Source of the DNA: Gliomastix tumulicola
Lineage: Eukaryota > Ascomycota > Sordariomycetes > Hypocreales > Bionectriaceae
Assembly: GCA_001599755.1 (NCBI GenBank)
Contig: BCHX01000001.1
Span: forward strand, 2,232,001 to 2,296,000
Length of the DNA: 64,000 nucleotides
Direction: 5' to 3'
Each line of letters begins with the position of its first letter. Position 1 is the first letter of the stretch. Shown here piece after piece: positions 45,852 to 56,848 of the stretch. The notes under the pieces were generated by a model. It saw nothing but the letters and a program-made list of their open reading frames with translations, had not been told where the DNA came from and made no database searches. A program made the position numbers and the translations under genes.

Positions 45852-48290
45852 CTAGCTGAACTGGTCGCCCTCTCCGAGAAGAGCAGCCTCGCCACGTCTC
45901 GCGAATGCGCGGTACTTCTCCCTCCGCCGCTCCTCTTCGGCCTGCTCTCGCCGCTTCTTCTTGCGCTCGTACACGGCCCGGATGGTGGAGCGGATCTGCT
46001 CCCTCCCTTCGTCGTAGTTGGCGCGTGCGAGCTTCACGACTGATTCGATCTGTTCCGGAGTGTAGACAAAGTTCCACGTGCTGAGGAAGTCGGATGTGCC
46101 TGGTGACACGTCCGGGACCTTTTTGTTGGCGAGGAATGGCAAGTAGACAACGGCGATGCCCGCGTCCGGCTCCATCAGGCGCCATGACTCGGGTGTCTTG
46201 ACCGCCTTGGATCTGGGAGGGGGTTCGGACGAGCGTTCCTCGGTCGTGCCAACCCAGACCGTGCAGTAGCCCAGATCTCCAGCCGCGGCCTCACCAGGGT
46301 CGAATTTCGACTTTGCTTCGTGAGACGACCCCCGACGCAGAGCTTCCTGATCCGACTTGGCCTCCTGGATTTTCTTCTCCGCATCCTGGGTGGATGCCGC
46401 CTGTGCTTCGCTGAGCTCCTTCGTTGTCTGTGATGGAGACTCGCCGGGCTTTGGCCAGCCGATGCCGACGGGCCATCCTTTAATGCCGCGCTGACGAGCG
46501 TATCCGTCGGCCACGGAGAGCCAGTTGTCCGTCTTCACGTCGGCTGAGGCATCAAACGTGACCACGACATCGACATCGCGACCTGGCCGGAGGAGCGGAT
46601 ATATGGGGAGGTTGTTCGACATGCCTGCATCCATGAGCTGCAGGTAACTATCATCATACAAGCCCTCTGGCGTCGTCTTGAGCAGCCTTCCATGCATGCC
46701 GTGGGCGAAGTTGGGAATTGTAGCCGGGTCAAAGGGATGGACCTTGCTCAGATCCTCGCTCTTGCCAGTAATGATCTCATCCAGGGCCTCGAGCCCAGTC
46801 ATACTTCTGACGATAGGTCTGATCTCTCGATAATAGTGATGAAGCGTGGCGCAGAAGGCAGAGCCAAAGATGCCTAGCAGTAAGGGAACCCTGATCTCGG
46901 GGAGATGGAAGCCATGCTCAGGCGGGACATCCTTTCCATCCTTGAATTTCCTGCCAACAGCCCATGTTGGAATGCCGGCGCCCAGCTCCTCGCAGAAAAA
47001 CTCATAAGGCGTGAACTCGAACCACTGAAACCAAGACTCCTGCTTGGCCTGGTCCTTGGCGGCTTCGTTGCTGACCTTTGGAGAGCGCAGTCCCGGAATC
47101 TCGTGGCGGACGGCAGTGTATATGGGTAGTGGGTTCTGCCCATACTTCACATAGTCTCTCTGATTTGAGAGCTTGAAATCCCGCTCGTTGACCCCCAAGT
47201 CGCCTTTGGGGACCAAATACCTCGTGGCCAGGAGGAGCCCGTAGACGTCGACGAGGCCAAAGTCGGCCTTGGTATCTCCTCGGAGCTTCTCTACCAGACC
47301 GCTGAGTAGGTACTTGCTCGTCGGAAGTGACACGAGGGATTGGAATGCGACAGGCGGGTAAGCGATGTGGACGCCAGCTCTCGACTTCAGATGGTCGAGG
47401 AGAGCGCTGAGGCGGCCCTTGGAGAAGGAGGACAGGTAGAGAGCCTGAAGCCAGCAGCTGCCGCTGACTCCAGCGGTATATGTCACGCAGTCAAACAGAC
47501 CGTCCTCCTCTGTAGCAAGGAGGGATCCAGTGCCTGCCACTAGAGCACGCAGACCACCGCCAGAGCCGCACATGGCAATGGTGGGAACGTCATCCGGGTG
47601 GATGTCCTTCTCCTCAATATCGAGGTATTTGGCCAACGCAACTCTGGTGACCTTCCTCCGTCTCGCCAGATATTCCTTCTCCTCGTCACAGAGTTCGGAA
47701 GACACCCGGACCTTGGCTGTGTAGCGGATCTCAGGATTCACGAGGGGATCGTGCGCTTCACTCCAGATCTCGTCGGCAAGGGATCCGGGTGCCAAAGACA
47801 GCTCCCGCTGGAGCTTGCTGACGTACCCAGGAACCATTTTGGACCAGTCTGGGAGGATGAAGTCCACCAATGTGTCTGACAAGGACGACCACTGGACGTC
47901 GGTGATGAGGGAGAAGGACTCGAAGCGGCTGGCAAAGTTCCCCCATGCCGTCTGCTCCACGGCCTGGTCCTTGCCCGTCTCCTGAGTCGCCTCATCTTCG
48001 CCCTGACTCTGATCAGGGCTGGGGCTGTCCCTCCTTGGGCGTTTCTGACCCGCGGAGAGCTGCGCGAAGTCGTCAGAAGGGTATAACCACCAGATGAACA
48101 GCGCACCAGTAACTACCGCGAGGGGCGCCGTGGACCGTGACGATTGAGCTGTCTTGCCGGAATCCGGATCCTTGGAGCGCGTCCAGAAGCCATTGTGGGG
48201 GTGTGCGATGAGCCGCGGGCGTCGTCGAGGCGTGCCGAGCCTTGACAAGGTCTTGGCCAGCCCTCTCGGGCGAGTGGCAGGCGATCTCAT
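45852..48290 (-). CDS. plaA: cytosolic-type phospholipase A2 (PLA2c family, PlaA-like)
   Basis: Single exon of 812 aa. The PLA2c catalytic signatures are complete: glycine-rich oxyanion loop CGSGGGLRAL (residues 241-250), nucleophile elbow GVSGS with Ser276, and the catalytic-Asp motif DAGMSNN about 310 residues later. The enzyme releases fatty acids and lysophospholipids from glycerophospholipids. It is the group IV-like intracellular type, not the secreted fungal lysophospholipase B type, because it lacks a signal peptide. No C2 domain is visible. The N-terminus is striking: the first 40 residues hold many Arg/Lys and no acidic residue, and a hydrophobic segment follows at about 54-70. That pattern points to a mitochondrial presequence plus inner-membrane anchor. 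The C-terminus is a charged Arg/Glu-rich helix. Confidence 0.92.
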   Translation of the reverse strand: MRSPATRPRGLAKTLSRLGTPRRRPRLIAHPHNGFWTRSKDPDSGKTAQSSRSTAPLAVVTGALFIWWLYPSDDFAQLSAGQKRPRRDSPSPDQSQGEDEATQETGKDQAVEQTAWGNFASRFESFSLITDVQWSSLSDTLVDFILPDWSKMVPGYVSKLQRELSLAPGSLADEIWSEAHDPLVNPEIRYTAKVRVSSELCDEEKEYLARRRKVTRVALAKYLDIEEKDIHPDDVPTIAMCGSGGGLRALVAGTGSLLATEEDGLFDCVTYTAGVSGSCWLQALYLSSFSKGRLSALLDHLKSRAGVHIAYPPVAFQSLVSLPTSKYLLSGLVEKLRGDTKADFGLVDVYGLLLATRYLVPKGDLGVNERDFKLSNQRDYVKYGQNPLPIYTAVRHEIPGLRSPKVSNEAAKDQAKQESWFQWFEFTPYEFFCEELGAGIPTWAVGRKFKDGKDVPPEHGFHLPEIRVPLLLGIFGSAFCATLHHYYREIRPIVRSMTGLEALDEIITGKSEDLSKVHPFDPATIPNFAHGMHGRLLKTTPEGLYDDSYLQLMDAGMSNNLPIYPLLRPGRDVDVVVTFDASADVKTDNWLSVADGYARQRGIKGWPVGIGWPKPGESPSQTTKELSEAQAASTQDAEKKIQEAKSDQEALRRGSSHEAKSKFDPGEAAAGDLGYCTVWVGTTEERSSEPPPRSKAVKTPESWRLMEPDAGIAVVYLPFLANKKVPDVSPGTSDFLSTWNFVYTPEQIESVVKLARANYDEGREQIRSTIRAVYERKKKRREQAEEERRREKYRAFARRGEAALLGEGDQFS

Positions 48291-49297
48291 GGCTGTCGAT
48301 CAGTGAGGAATGGCGGAGAGTGAGACGCTGGACGCGATCCCAGCCCGCCCGCGTACATCAGCTTGAAGTATGTGTAGATCAACAGGAAGGGAAGAAGTTT
48401 CGCTGCAGTTGGAATCGGTAGTTATGGGCGCATGGCGCTAGGAGCCTGGAATCAGATCAGCCGATGACGCTGTTCCGCGGAGGGCAGCGAGGATCGACCG
48501 ATAACGATAAGAAGCCTGGGGGGGGGCTGTTGAGCGCACTCAGTGGAATGGAACACCCTAACAGACATTACTCGATTTTCTATTGAGCTATACTCCCAAT
48601 TGACGATGAACATAGAACACCGTCCCGTATCCAACATTGCTTAGCATTAATTGAGCTCAATACATAGGTAAATCAACGAGTTACCCCCTCTCTTGTGAGT
48701 GTAACTGCTAACTTACCTGCAGATATTGTCGATAAGACGATAAGACAAGGCGAGGCAGCGAGAAAAATGCCCCACCTGCCTTTTGCTGCCTCTTGCCCGT
48801 CCTTGGAAAATCCAAAGTTTAGCGCTGCCCCACCATCTCTTGTCCAGAACTTTTTTTCCTCTGAGAAGCGCGCCGGCACCTTTCTCAGGAATTGCATCTT
48901 TCATACCTCTGCAATTCAGCAGCCATTATTCCCAAGACAACTCTTCAATCGCGCTTAAATCATTTACCAACCCGGTGAGTAACAAACTTCAAGCCCGGCC
49001 CTGTAGCTACCCCTGTCCTTCTGCCGAGCGGCATGCGCCAGCCGCTCACATGAGCATGAGTGACTCGATCCTGCCCCGCCGCCGGCCAGCCTTCTCTCTT
49101 TCTACCTTGCAGCTCCAAAATCTGCGCGCGCTCGATGCAACGGCGCTTTGACTCAACTCGACGTTCTGCCACCGAAGAGTTGCTAATACGGACAATTGAC
49201 TCATCAGATCAATCCTCAATCCCTTAAATTAGCACGCAGCCGCAGCTGTCGTTGTCGCAAACAAACACCTCCAGCCCTGGTCGCACAATCCGCCACC
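48291..49297. promoter_or_regulatory. divergent promoter region, cPLA2 and La
   Basis: 1.0 kb between divergent start codons. A GTGAGT at 48974 could be the donor of a leader intron in the La transcript, with a candidate acceptor near 49206. No other gene is seen. Confidence 0.45.
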
Positions 49298-50688
49298 ATG
49301 ACTGAAGCAGAGCCCACCGCCAACCCTCCTGCGGAGGAGGTCAAGGCTGAACCCGCCGTGGAGGAGCAGAAGCCTGAGGCCGCGCCGGCCGAAACCAAGA
49401 CGGAGGCTGAGGAGCCTGTAGCCAAGGAAGAGGCCGAAGTCAAGGAAGATACCGAGACCAAGGAAGAACCTGCGGTCAAGGATGAAACCGCCGCCAAGGA
49501 AGAGGCTGCCGAGGACAAGAAGGATGTTGGCGCCAACTCGGGCAGCATCCTCAAGACGCAGCGCAAGATCGATTTCCAGAACCCTCGCAACAACCGCAAG
49601 TTCGACCCTTCTACGCGCGAAGTCACTGACGACCCCGTGTCCATTCGCAAGCAGGTAAGGCCACTCCCTAATATTCCTATGTGATTGAGCAGACCCCGCT
49701 GACAGCTCGGGACTTCAAGGTCGAGTTCTACTTCGGCGACTGGAACTTCCCCCAGGATAAGTTCATGTGGGAGCAGTGCGAGGGTGCCGAGAACAAGCCG
49801 ATCGCCATCAGCAAGATCCACTCCTTCAAGCGCATGCGATCCTTCCAGCCCTACAGCGCCGTTGTTGCTGCGCTCCGCGACAGCACCTTCCTTGTCGTCG
49901 AGGGCGAGGAGGGCGAGGAGACCATCAAGAGGAAGTTTGCCTACAAGCCTGCGCCGACGGGCAAGACTAAGACGGACGCCGCCACGGTCTACGTTAAGGG
50001 CTTCGGTGACGAGCAGCCCAACACTCAGTTCGACCTTGAGAGCTTCTTCTCCCAGTACGGCGATGTTAGGGGCCTCAAGCTGCGCCGTACCAATGAGAAC
50101 TTCTTCAAGGGCTCCGTCTTCGTGACCTTTGCCGACGAGAAGGAGGCTGAGGCGTTCATCAACTACAAGCCGGCACCCAAGTGGAAGGATCACGACCTGA
50201 AGATCATGTCGAAGCGTGCCTACTGCGACGAGAAGGCGGAGCTCATCCGCCAGGGCAAGCTCGAGCCGAATACCCAGCACCACACCAAGTTTTTCGAGGG
50301 CAAGGACGGCAAGAGCCGAGGTGGCCGGGGCGGAAGCCGTGGTGGTTTCCGCGGTGATAACGATGACTGGAAGAGGCGACGCGACTACGACCAGAAGGGC
50401 GGCTTCAGGGACAACCGGGGCCGGGGTCGGGGTCGTGGCGGCCGAGGTGGTCGTGGCCGAGGCGACCGTTTCCGTGATCGCAATGGCGAGGGTCGCAGGG
50501 AGGAGCGGGACAACGGCGACAGGTATGAGGACCCCCAGTTTCACGCCGTCTTGATGAGTACTGACAATTGTCTCTCCAGCGCCCCCGTCGATAAGGCAGC
50601 TGAGTCCCTCAACAGCAAGCGCGCGCGAGAGGACGATGGCCCTTCCGAGGAGCCTGTGGCTAAGAAGGTTGATGTCAAGGACTCATAG
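49298..50688 (+). CDS. La RNA-binding protein (Lhp1/SSB homologue)
   Basis: Three exons: 49298-49654, 49720-50522 and 50580-50688, giving 422 aa. The first 90 residues are a Lys/Glu/Pro/Ala-rich disordered segment. The La motif begins at the first splice, where RKQ joins VEFYFGDWNFPQDKF (about residues 105-200). An RRM follows (about 210-290), with VYVKGF as RNP2-like and GSVFVTF as RNP1-like segments. The tail is a Gly/Arg-rich GAR-like stretch ending in a KRAREDD...KK nuclear-localisation-like sequence. La binds 3' oligo-U ends of RNA polymerase III transcripts and acts as an RNA chaperone for pre-tRNAs. An in-frame alternative acceptor after GAGCAG at 49691 is less likely, because it inserts ten residues into the La motif. 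The second intron is 57 nt with no stop. Confidence 0.92.
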
Positions 50689-51046
50689 GGTCTTGCCATG
50701 AGAAGGGATGGATGACCAGTGGCAGAGGGGATAAAATGGGGAAGCCATATACCCAATGACGATGTGAACACGGACGAAGCAAAGCACACAAGTCCAGTAT
50801 CTATCAGAGCTTGTGATCCAGCTGCCCATGAGGATGCTCTATGCGGACGAAGAAGTGTATCATTATTAGTTGCAACCCTGCGGTCTGAATCAGATCATAC
50901 ACAGCGACCACGATTTGTCGCACACAATTAGATATGGTCTATCGGTTTGTCTTGATGTTTTTTTTTCTGCGAAATCCACAAATGAATACGAACTCTTGTG
51001 TTCCAAGAAGTGCTTTTCTCTATAGTATCTCTCCATGTCATGTCAC
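50689..51046. other. convergent 3' interval, La and IMPase
   Basis: 358 bp between stop codons of two convergent genes; 3' UTRs only. Nothing else is visible. Confidence 0.5.
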
Positions 51047-52005
51047 CTACACCGAGTAATCCATCTCCCGGTCCCCGATGACGCCCCAGAACTCCTCGAC
51101 GAGCTTCTTCTGCCCGCTCGGGGCGCCCCTGACGGCGAGGTAGACCCTCTCCTCGAGCGCGGGCTCCCAGTTCCCCGGGTTCCCGCTGGCGACGATGCCG
51201 CCGGCCTCCTCGAGGATGCACCACCCGGCGCACACGTCCCAGGCCCAGCAGCCGCCCTCCCAGTAGCAGTCCATCTCGCCGGCGGCGACGGACGCGAGGT
51301 TCAGCGCCGCGGAGCCGAGGGAGCGGAGGGAGTGGCACATGGCGCCGCCGGTCTCCTTGGTGGCGGTGAGCGTGCGGAAGACGTCGACCTTGAGGTCGAA
51401 GTTGGGGCCGTCGCGGCTGGAGCCCCATTCCACGGCGACGAGGGCCGAGGCCAGGCCTCCGTCTAGCGGCCTGGGCTTGCGAGCGAGGGGGAGGCGGCGC
51501 GGGGAGGCACCCTTGCCACCACGGGTCACGAAGGCGCCGCGGCCGCGGATGGCGGTGTAGAGCAGGTCCTGCCACGGGTTGAAGATGACGCCGATGGCCG
51601 GGCGGCGGTCGACGGCGAGGCCGAGGGAGATGCACGCGTTGGGAAACGAGTGGACAAAGTTGGTCGTGCCGTCGATGGGGTCGCAGACAAAAGTCGGCTC
51701 CGGGCCGATGCGGGCGCCGGGCTTGTAGGTCTCCTCGCCCATGAAGGCGATGCCAGGGAAGGCGGTGGAGAGGCGCTGGGAGACCATCTTCTCGACGCCC
51801 TGGTCGACCTCCGTGACGATGTCGACGGCTGTAAGACCTTTGTTAGCTGTGTCATCACGACTAGCGACAGGAGAGGGGGAGACGGACAGTTGAGCTTGGT
51901 GCCGGTGTCGATGTCGGCGGGGTTGGCAGCTAGCATCATGGCGCCAGCGCTGTGGGCGACAGAGACCATCTCATCGTGGATGGCTTGGAGGTCGAGGTCT
52001 GCCAT
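51047..52005 (-). CDS. inositol monophosphatase family phosphatase
   Basis: Two exons, 52005-51888 and 51828-51047, giving 299 aa. The donor is an atypical GTCCGT and the acceptor TTACAG; the junction rebuilds KLNSVDIVTEVDQ, standard for the family. The metal-binding motifs are present: GEET, DPIDGTTNFVH, and WDVCAGW, a variant of WDxAAG with Cys in place of the first Ala. Length matches the usual 270-300 aa. The enzyme is Mg-dependent, Li-sensitive in relatives, and dephosphorylates inositol monophosphates in the cytosol to recycle inositol for phosphoinositides. The QutG branch of this family sits in fungal quinate clusters, but no quinate gene is nearby, so the plain inositol role is more likely. 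Confidence 0.92.
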
Positions 52006-52608
52006 TGTGGAGGTTGGCTGTGAGGATATACGTGAATGTCAATGAGGAGAAACGAGGCCGGAGATTGAGTGAGTGTAAGTGACGCTGTGTGAGGTTGAAG
52101 TTCTTGATGGAGGGGCACAGCGAGCTGTCTGAGGTGGGGTCCCGTGGGCGAGATTCGCTTCCTCATTGAACGGCTTGTCTGTCCAGCTGTTTCGTCACAT
52201 CCCCATATTACTCTCCTGGATGTCAGGCAATTGATTACATGAATGGCAGCGAGATAGAGGCTCAATTTGCTAACCAACTCATATAAAACAGCCGATAAAC
52301 TCCAAAGCCAGCCCGTCCGTCCCAAAGTCCAGTCCAGTCCAGTCCACCAGTAGATACCTGACCTATACACGACTCGTCTAGAGACGGCTTGACGAACTGG
52401 GAAGGAAGACGAAATATCAAAGATCATAATATAAGAAACCCGCCTAAAGAGAAGTAGGAGAGGCGGGTGTGCGTGCAGCAAAGCCGTAGGAAGACGAACA
52501 AGCGGCACCAAGTCATCAAAGTATACAAGTCATCAGGGGCCATCCTCCCAGCTCCGGCGCTGGCTGCAAAGGGCACGTTTCTCGAAAAGGACAGCTTCGG
52601 ACACGGCC
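52006..52608. other. intergenic, promoter of the IMPase gene
   Basis: 603 bp between two minus-strand genes. It should contain the IMPase promoter. A short tandem of GTCCAGTCCA (about 52329-52346) is the only visible repeat. Confidence 0.5.
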
Positions 52609-53460
52609 TCACACATCCTCCCGGAATGCAGACCTCCGTCCTTCAAGGCTGCCTCTACCAGCCTCCCCACCAGCCGGTGGTCCGCTCTCCATCGGCCGCG
52701 GGCTCACACCCCTCAGACTCGCCGCCATATCATCGTCGAACGGATTCCTCCCGGCGCCGCCCGCAGCGCCCGGTTTCCGACCCCTCTCCTCCTCGTCATC
52801 CCGCCCGTACGGACCGGCGAGGTTCATGCTATAGCTCGCCCCGGAATACTCGGTATCACCACCTCCTCCTGCTCCTCCTGCGCCTCTGCCAGCGCCGGCG
52901 CGACCGCCCCCGGCCGTCATCTCGCGCTCCTCGTAGTACCCGTACTGGTCGGCCTCGTTGCCGACGCGCGCGTCCCAGGCCTCGTCCGGGTCGAGCGGGC
53001 CGAAGCCGCGGCGCTGGGCGCCGGCGCCGGCGCCGCCCTGGAGCGGCTGCTCGTAGGCGCCCGCCGCGGAGCGGTTGTTGCGGTTCTTGAACTTGCGGAT
53101 CTGGTCGTTGAACCAGCCCACCACGCCGCCGGGGGCCGGCCTAGGCGGGCCATATGCGTTTTCCGACTTCTTCCACGGGAGGTATGACGAGAGCGAAGGG
53201 GGTGGGAGCTACAGACAGTGGAGGGTTAGTATGTAATTTGCGATACTACCAGAGCGGCACGGAACCAGCAATGCAGAGAAAGAAATGTGGTTTGGATCCA
53301 CGAGCCTCGTCGGCCAAAAAGCAGGGAGAAAGGGGGCGAAAAGCATGCGACATACCCCGAGCCTGCGCGCGCGCAACTGCGTAAAGACGATCCATCCGAC
53401 CGCCGCCGCGACCAGCAGCACCACGACGGCGATGACGATGCCCCCAGCCGTGGACACCAT
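52609..53460 (-). CDS. membrane-anchored Gly-rich protein (fungal 'acid phosphatase-like')
   Basis: Two exons, 53460-53356 and 53208-52609, joined in phase 0 after RARRLG, giving 234 aa. The protein has one N-terminal membrane helix (about residues 6-27) with few residues before it. A conserved segment follows: LPPPSLSSYLPW, then a Pro/Gly stretch and GWFNDQIRKFKNRNNRSAAGAYE. The rest is Gly/Ala/Arg-rich and disordered. Similar fungal proteins carry the label 'acid phosphatase-like', but I see no phosphatase motif here, and the name appears to be historical. Function is unknown. The conserved amphipathic FNDQIRKFKNRNNR patch may contact membrane or a partner. Confidence 0.85.
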
Positions 53461-54429
53461 GTTCCTCTCCTCTCCTCCTGTCCGGTCTTATTTTGTCTGG
53501 GTAAATCGGGCGGGGGGTGAGAGCTGATCAGTCCGGCCCTCCGAAATGGGCTGATTGATTGACGACTCTTTCCCTGGATGCGACGGGCGTCTGATGACGA
53601 TTGTTGTTTAGGGTCACGAGGGGGGATGGGGGCGGCGAATGCAGGTCTCGAATGTAGCGTCTTGTCTAGCGTTGCGTTGCGCTGTCGATGTTTCCGCTGC
53701 GGCAATTGACGAGGTGTGGTTGTCCGTGCGAGTGAGATGGATGGATGGATGGATGGGTGTGTGAGTGAGGTAATGTGAGACACACAGGAAGTTGGATTTG
53801 CGAGGGATGGCTAACTTGGCCCAGCTGCCTGCCTTGTGGCGACTGCGTGGCCTGGATGCGACACGAGGTACATCCGCGCCCACACAAAAATGCGCCGTAA
53901 TAGAAGTACCCGCCAGCTACCTATGACCAGCGACTGATGCAACCCGGTTATTTTAGGCACCCGACCCTTTTTGGACAACAACTTCACTTCCTGCATCTCC
54001 AACTATTGCACTTTCGGTGAGACATGCATCTTCACATGCTGCTGACCGCGACCGAGTAAAAGGCCGCCCGCTTACTTGGGACTAAAGTCGTTATCGACCA
54101 GGATCCTGTATTTTATTTAAATGGTGCGCTCCGCCACACAGACCGTCGACTGCAAGTCTCACTTTCAAACATCGTGACTGGCGCAGAATCTCTGCATGTC
54201 TCGCCCGGCACCGTCATACGACCAGCCAACACAGCAATGCGACGGTCCATCCTTGAACTAAATTATCGCGGAAAACGCGCAGAATGTCATCGACGGGAGC
54301 AGGAAGGTCGAGGCAAAAAAATCATGTCATGCTCTATTTCTGGCTCGTCGTCTAGTTCGTTCTATGTACACGCCCTCCCCTCCTTCGCTGCATCGAGCAG
54401 TGAGAAGAGGCTATGCTATGCCTAGCTGT
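53461..54429. other. intergenic, upstream of the Gly-rich protein
   Basis: About 1 kb between two minus-strand genes. It contains a short GATG tetranucleotide repeat (53736-53757). No gene is seen. Confidence 0.45.
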
Positions 54430-56058
54430 CTATAGGAAGCACTCATCCCAGCGCCCGCCGCTGCGGGCAAATTCGAGACTCCGGACAAAGTCCCCTAGCC
54501 TGCATCGGCCTAGCAAATCTGCCTCGCAGTTGGGCAGCGGCACCACTCGGTCGTTCATGAGCACCCTCACCAACTCCTCCTCCGCGGCCTCCTCGTCATC
54601 GCGTCTCCCGGTGTCGGCGGCCGGACACCGCATCTTCTCCACGTACATCCGACCCGCAAAAGGGACCGTCCACGCCGCCGAGTAGCCGTCGGCCTCGCGC
54701 GGAGTCGTCCTATGCGTCACGGGGAGGGGACCTGTGCCGTTGTACAGGCCCATGGCTCCGTAGATGGACGTCATGTCGTTGTCGTGGCTGAAGTCGGCGT
54801 ACAGCTTCCTGTCCAGGGGGAAGGTCTCAGGGGACCTATCGAGAGTCGAGTTGGTCGACGTCTCGTCCTGGACAGGCTTGCCGGTGAGGCGTGATATCAG
54901 CTCGTTGACGAAGCCCACGCCCAGTGTTGCCCCGAACGGGTTTCCTGGGCCGTAGCCGTACCACTTCCCGATGGACTGGAAGTAGTCGTAGCCTAGCCAC
55001 TCGTCCTCAGAGAACAGCTCGCAAAACTTGGAGATGCGGACGTCCTCGTGTGCAACCGACTCGAAGGGGCAGAGGTCCATAAGGAAGATGGTCTCATCCG
55101 TACTAAGGTTGGCCCCCGGCAACTTCTCGTTGAGTCTCTGTTGGACATCCGGGATCCAGACCTTGTTCCACGTCTCCTTCTTCGCCGCAACCATGCCTGC
55201 GTTAGAGCCGTAGGCCGAACATAATCTATTGTTCAGGGTATTGTTCTCCATTGCCTGCTCCGGGATCACGAGAATCTCCCCCACCTGCGACTCGCCCTCC
55301 CTGTCCTGAGCGGTGTAGAAACCCCTCACAAAATGCTCAGACGACTCGATGACCCTCTGTGACCCGGCGGCCCGTACAAAAGGCTCCGAGTCACCGACAA
55401 GGTCGTGGTAGCGGGCGTGGAAGGCGGCGCCCGAGTCCACCATCTGCTTCACGCCGAAGGCGGTGAGCTGGTCTTCTCCCAAGGTGTACTTGTAGTCCCG
55501 CAGCCACTCGTACCCAGCGCCGTACTTGGAGACGGCGGCGTGGATGCGGTCGATGAGAGATGCGTAGAGGACCGACTTGCGTGCGGTGGGATCTCTCGCC
55601 CCGTGTCGGGATAGGACAAGGGCGAATGTCAGCTCGCACCCCGAAGGGACGGACGCATCAATGTCCGAGGGGACGGAGAAGAAGGGCGAGTACTGGCCCC
55701 AGATTTGCGGTGATGCCTCGCACAGTCCCTCCTGCTCACAGGGACCTCCTGCTGGGCTCGATCTCCTGTGACTCGTAAGTACGTGTCAAATCCACCAACA
55801 CGAGCCAAGTACTTACCCAATGGCAATAGTGAATATTAAAAGGGCAAAGATTAGAGCGAACGCCACAACGAGCACCAAGGGACAGCGCCTGCGCTCCCCC
55901 CACGGCCCTCTGCTCCTCCTCCGCTGCTGAGACGACTGCAGACTCTCATCACCGTCGGCTTCCTGCGAGGGGATGGGGCTGTACTGGGGACTGCGGCCCG
56001 ACAGTCTGCCTCTCAGATTCGAGACGAGGCCGTCAGGCGCAGCCATGACGGGCTGCAT
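54430..56058 (-). CDS. histidine acid phosphatase / phytase-like, type II membrane protein
   Basis: Two exons, 56058-55817 and 55765-54430, giving 525 aa. The active-site motif RHGARDPT lies early in exon 2, and the second catalytic motif is HDND in YADFSHDNDMTSIYGA. Both are intact, as are several Cys pairs of the phytase fold. Ahead of the domain is a basic cytoplasmic segment with RRRSRGPWGERRR and a single hydrophobic helix (about residues 58-80). That makes a signal anchor with the catalytic domain on the outer or lumenal side, instead of the cleavable signal peptide of secreted PhyA enzymes. It should hydrolyse phosphomonoesters, perhaps phytate, at the cell surface or in the vacuole or secretory lumen. 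The start is the first ATG in frame; a second is 12 bases downstream. Confidence 0.9.
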
Positions 56059-56848
56059 GAGACGGGAGAGCACGGACGCCGTGGTGACTGATTTGAAGGA
56101 GTGAAGGGGAAGCAAAGGAGCGTGTTGATCCGGTGAGGATCGAGGATAGGCGACGAGGCAGGCGCCTGTTGAAACCGGGAGATGAGGATGGAGGGAGAAA
56201 GTACGGAGTTCCAGTGTCGATGTTTCGGTGCCGTCGAGGATTCGCAGCGACGCTCCGGCTTCTTGTTTTTACTGGTTCTGGGGACCGGATAGTGGGGGTC
56301 TGAAGCCCGCTGGAATCAGTGGAAATCCGCTGGACTGGCCAGGGGCGGGAAGCCACGACTCGGACGCTACTGCACGTCAGACTCGACTTCAGCCTGCAAA
56401 AAATGCACTCCAGATGCCTGACCGCCCTTTCTTTCTGGCTAAGTATTATTTGATTACTATTTGTCACGCTTTGGGCAATTCAGGCTGATGCAGGTAAGGA
56501 AGGTAAGGTAGTATGTATCCATGCTGGTGTATGTTATCATTCCAGAGACCACGTCAGCCGTCTCAGGCGTCCATCCCGAGAAAAGCTCACTTCGCTATAT
56601 GCCTAGTCTATATCCAATATGCCAATGTGCCGTTATTTCAGAGAACAAAACCCATGCCTCCCACATGGAGGGGCGCCGTGAAAACCAAGAGGTAGGGGGT
56701 ATATACAAGATCCTTGGGCCGTCTATCCGTGCATGCGCCGCACGCACCAAAATATACAGGACTGGTATCACAAGATGATGAAGAAGAAAAGAGGAAAAAA
56801 AGAAACTGGGAAAGGAAGGTGACACGGGATAGGTCAGCAGCTGCCAGC
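56059..56848. other. intergenic, promoter of the phosphatase
   Basis: 790 bp between two minus-strand genes. No gene or clear repeat is seen. Part of it may be the leader of the phosphatase transcript. Confidence 0.45.

Noticed and set aside
49681..49719. alternative La exon 2 start at 49692
   Set aside because: It is in frame but inserts ten residues into the La motif. The AAG acceptor at 49719, with a CTGAC branch about 15 nt before it, restores the expected sequence.
49216..50544. 442-codon frame antisense to the La gene
   Set aside because: A shadow of the Lys/Glu- and Gly/Arg-rich sense codons; it is repetitive and unrecognisable, while the sense strand encodes the La motif and RRM.
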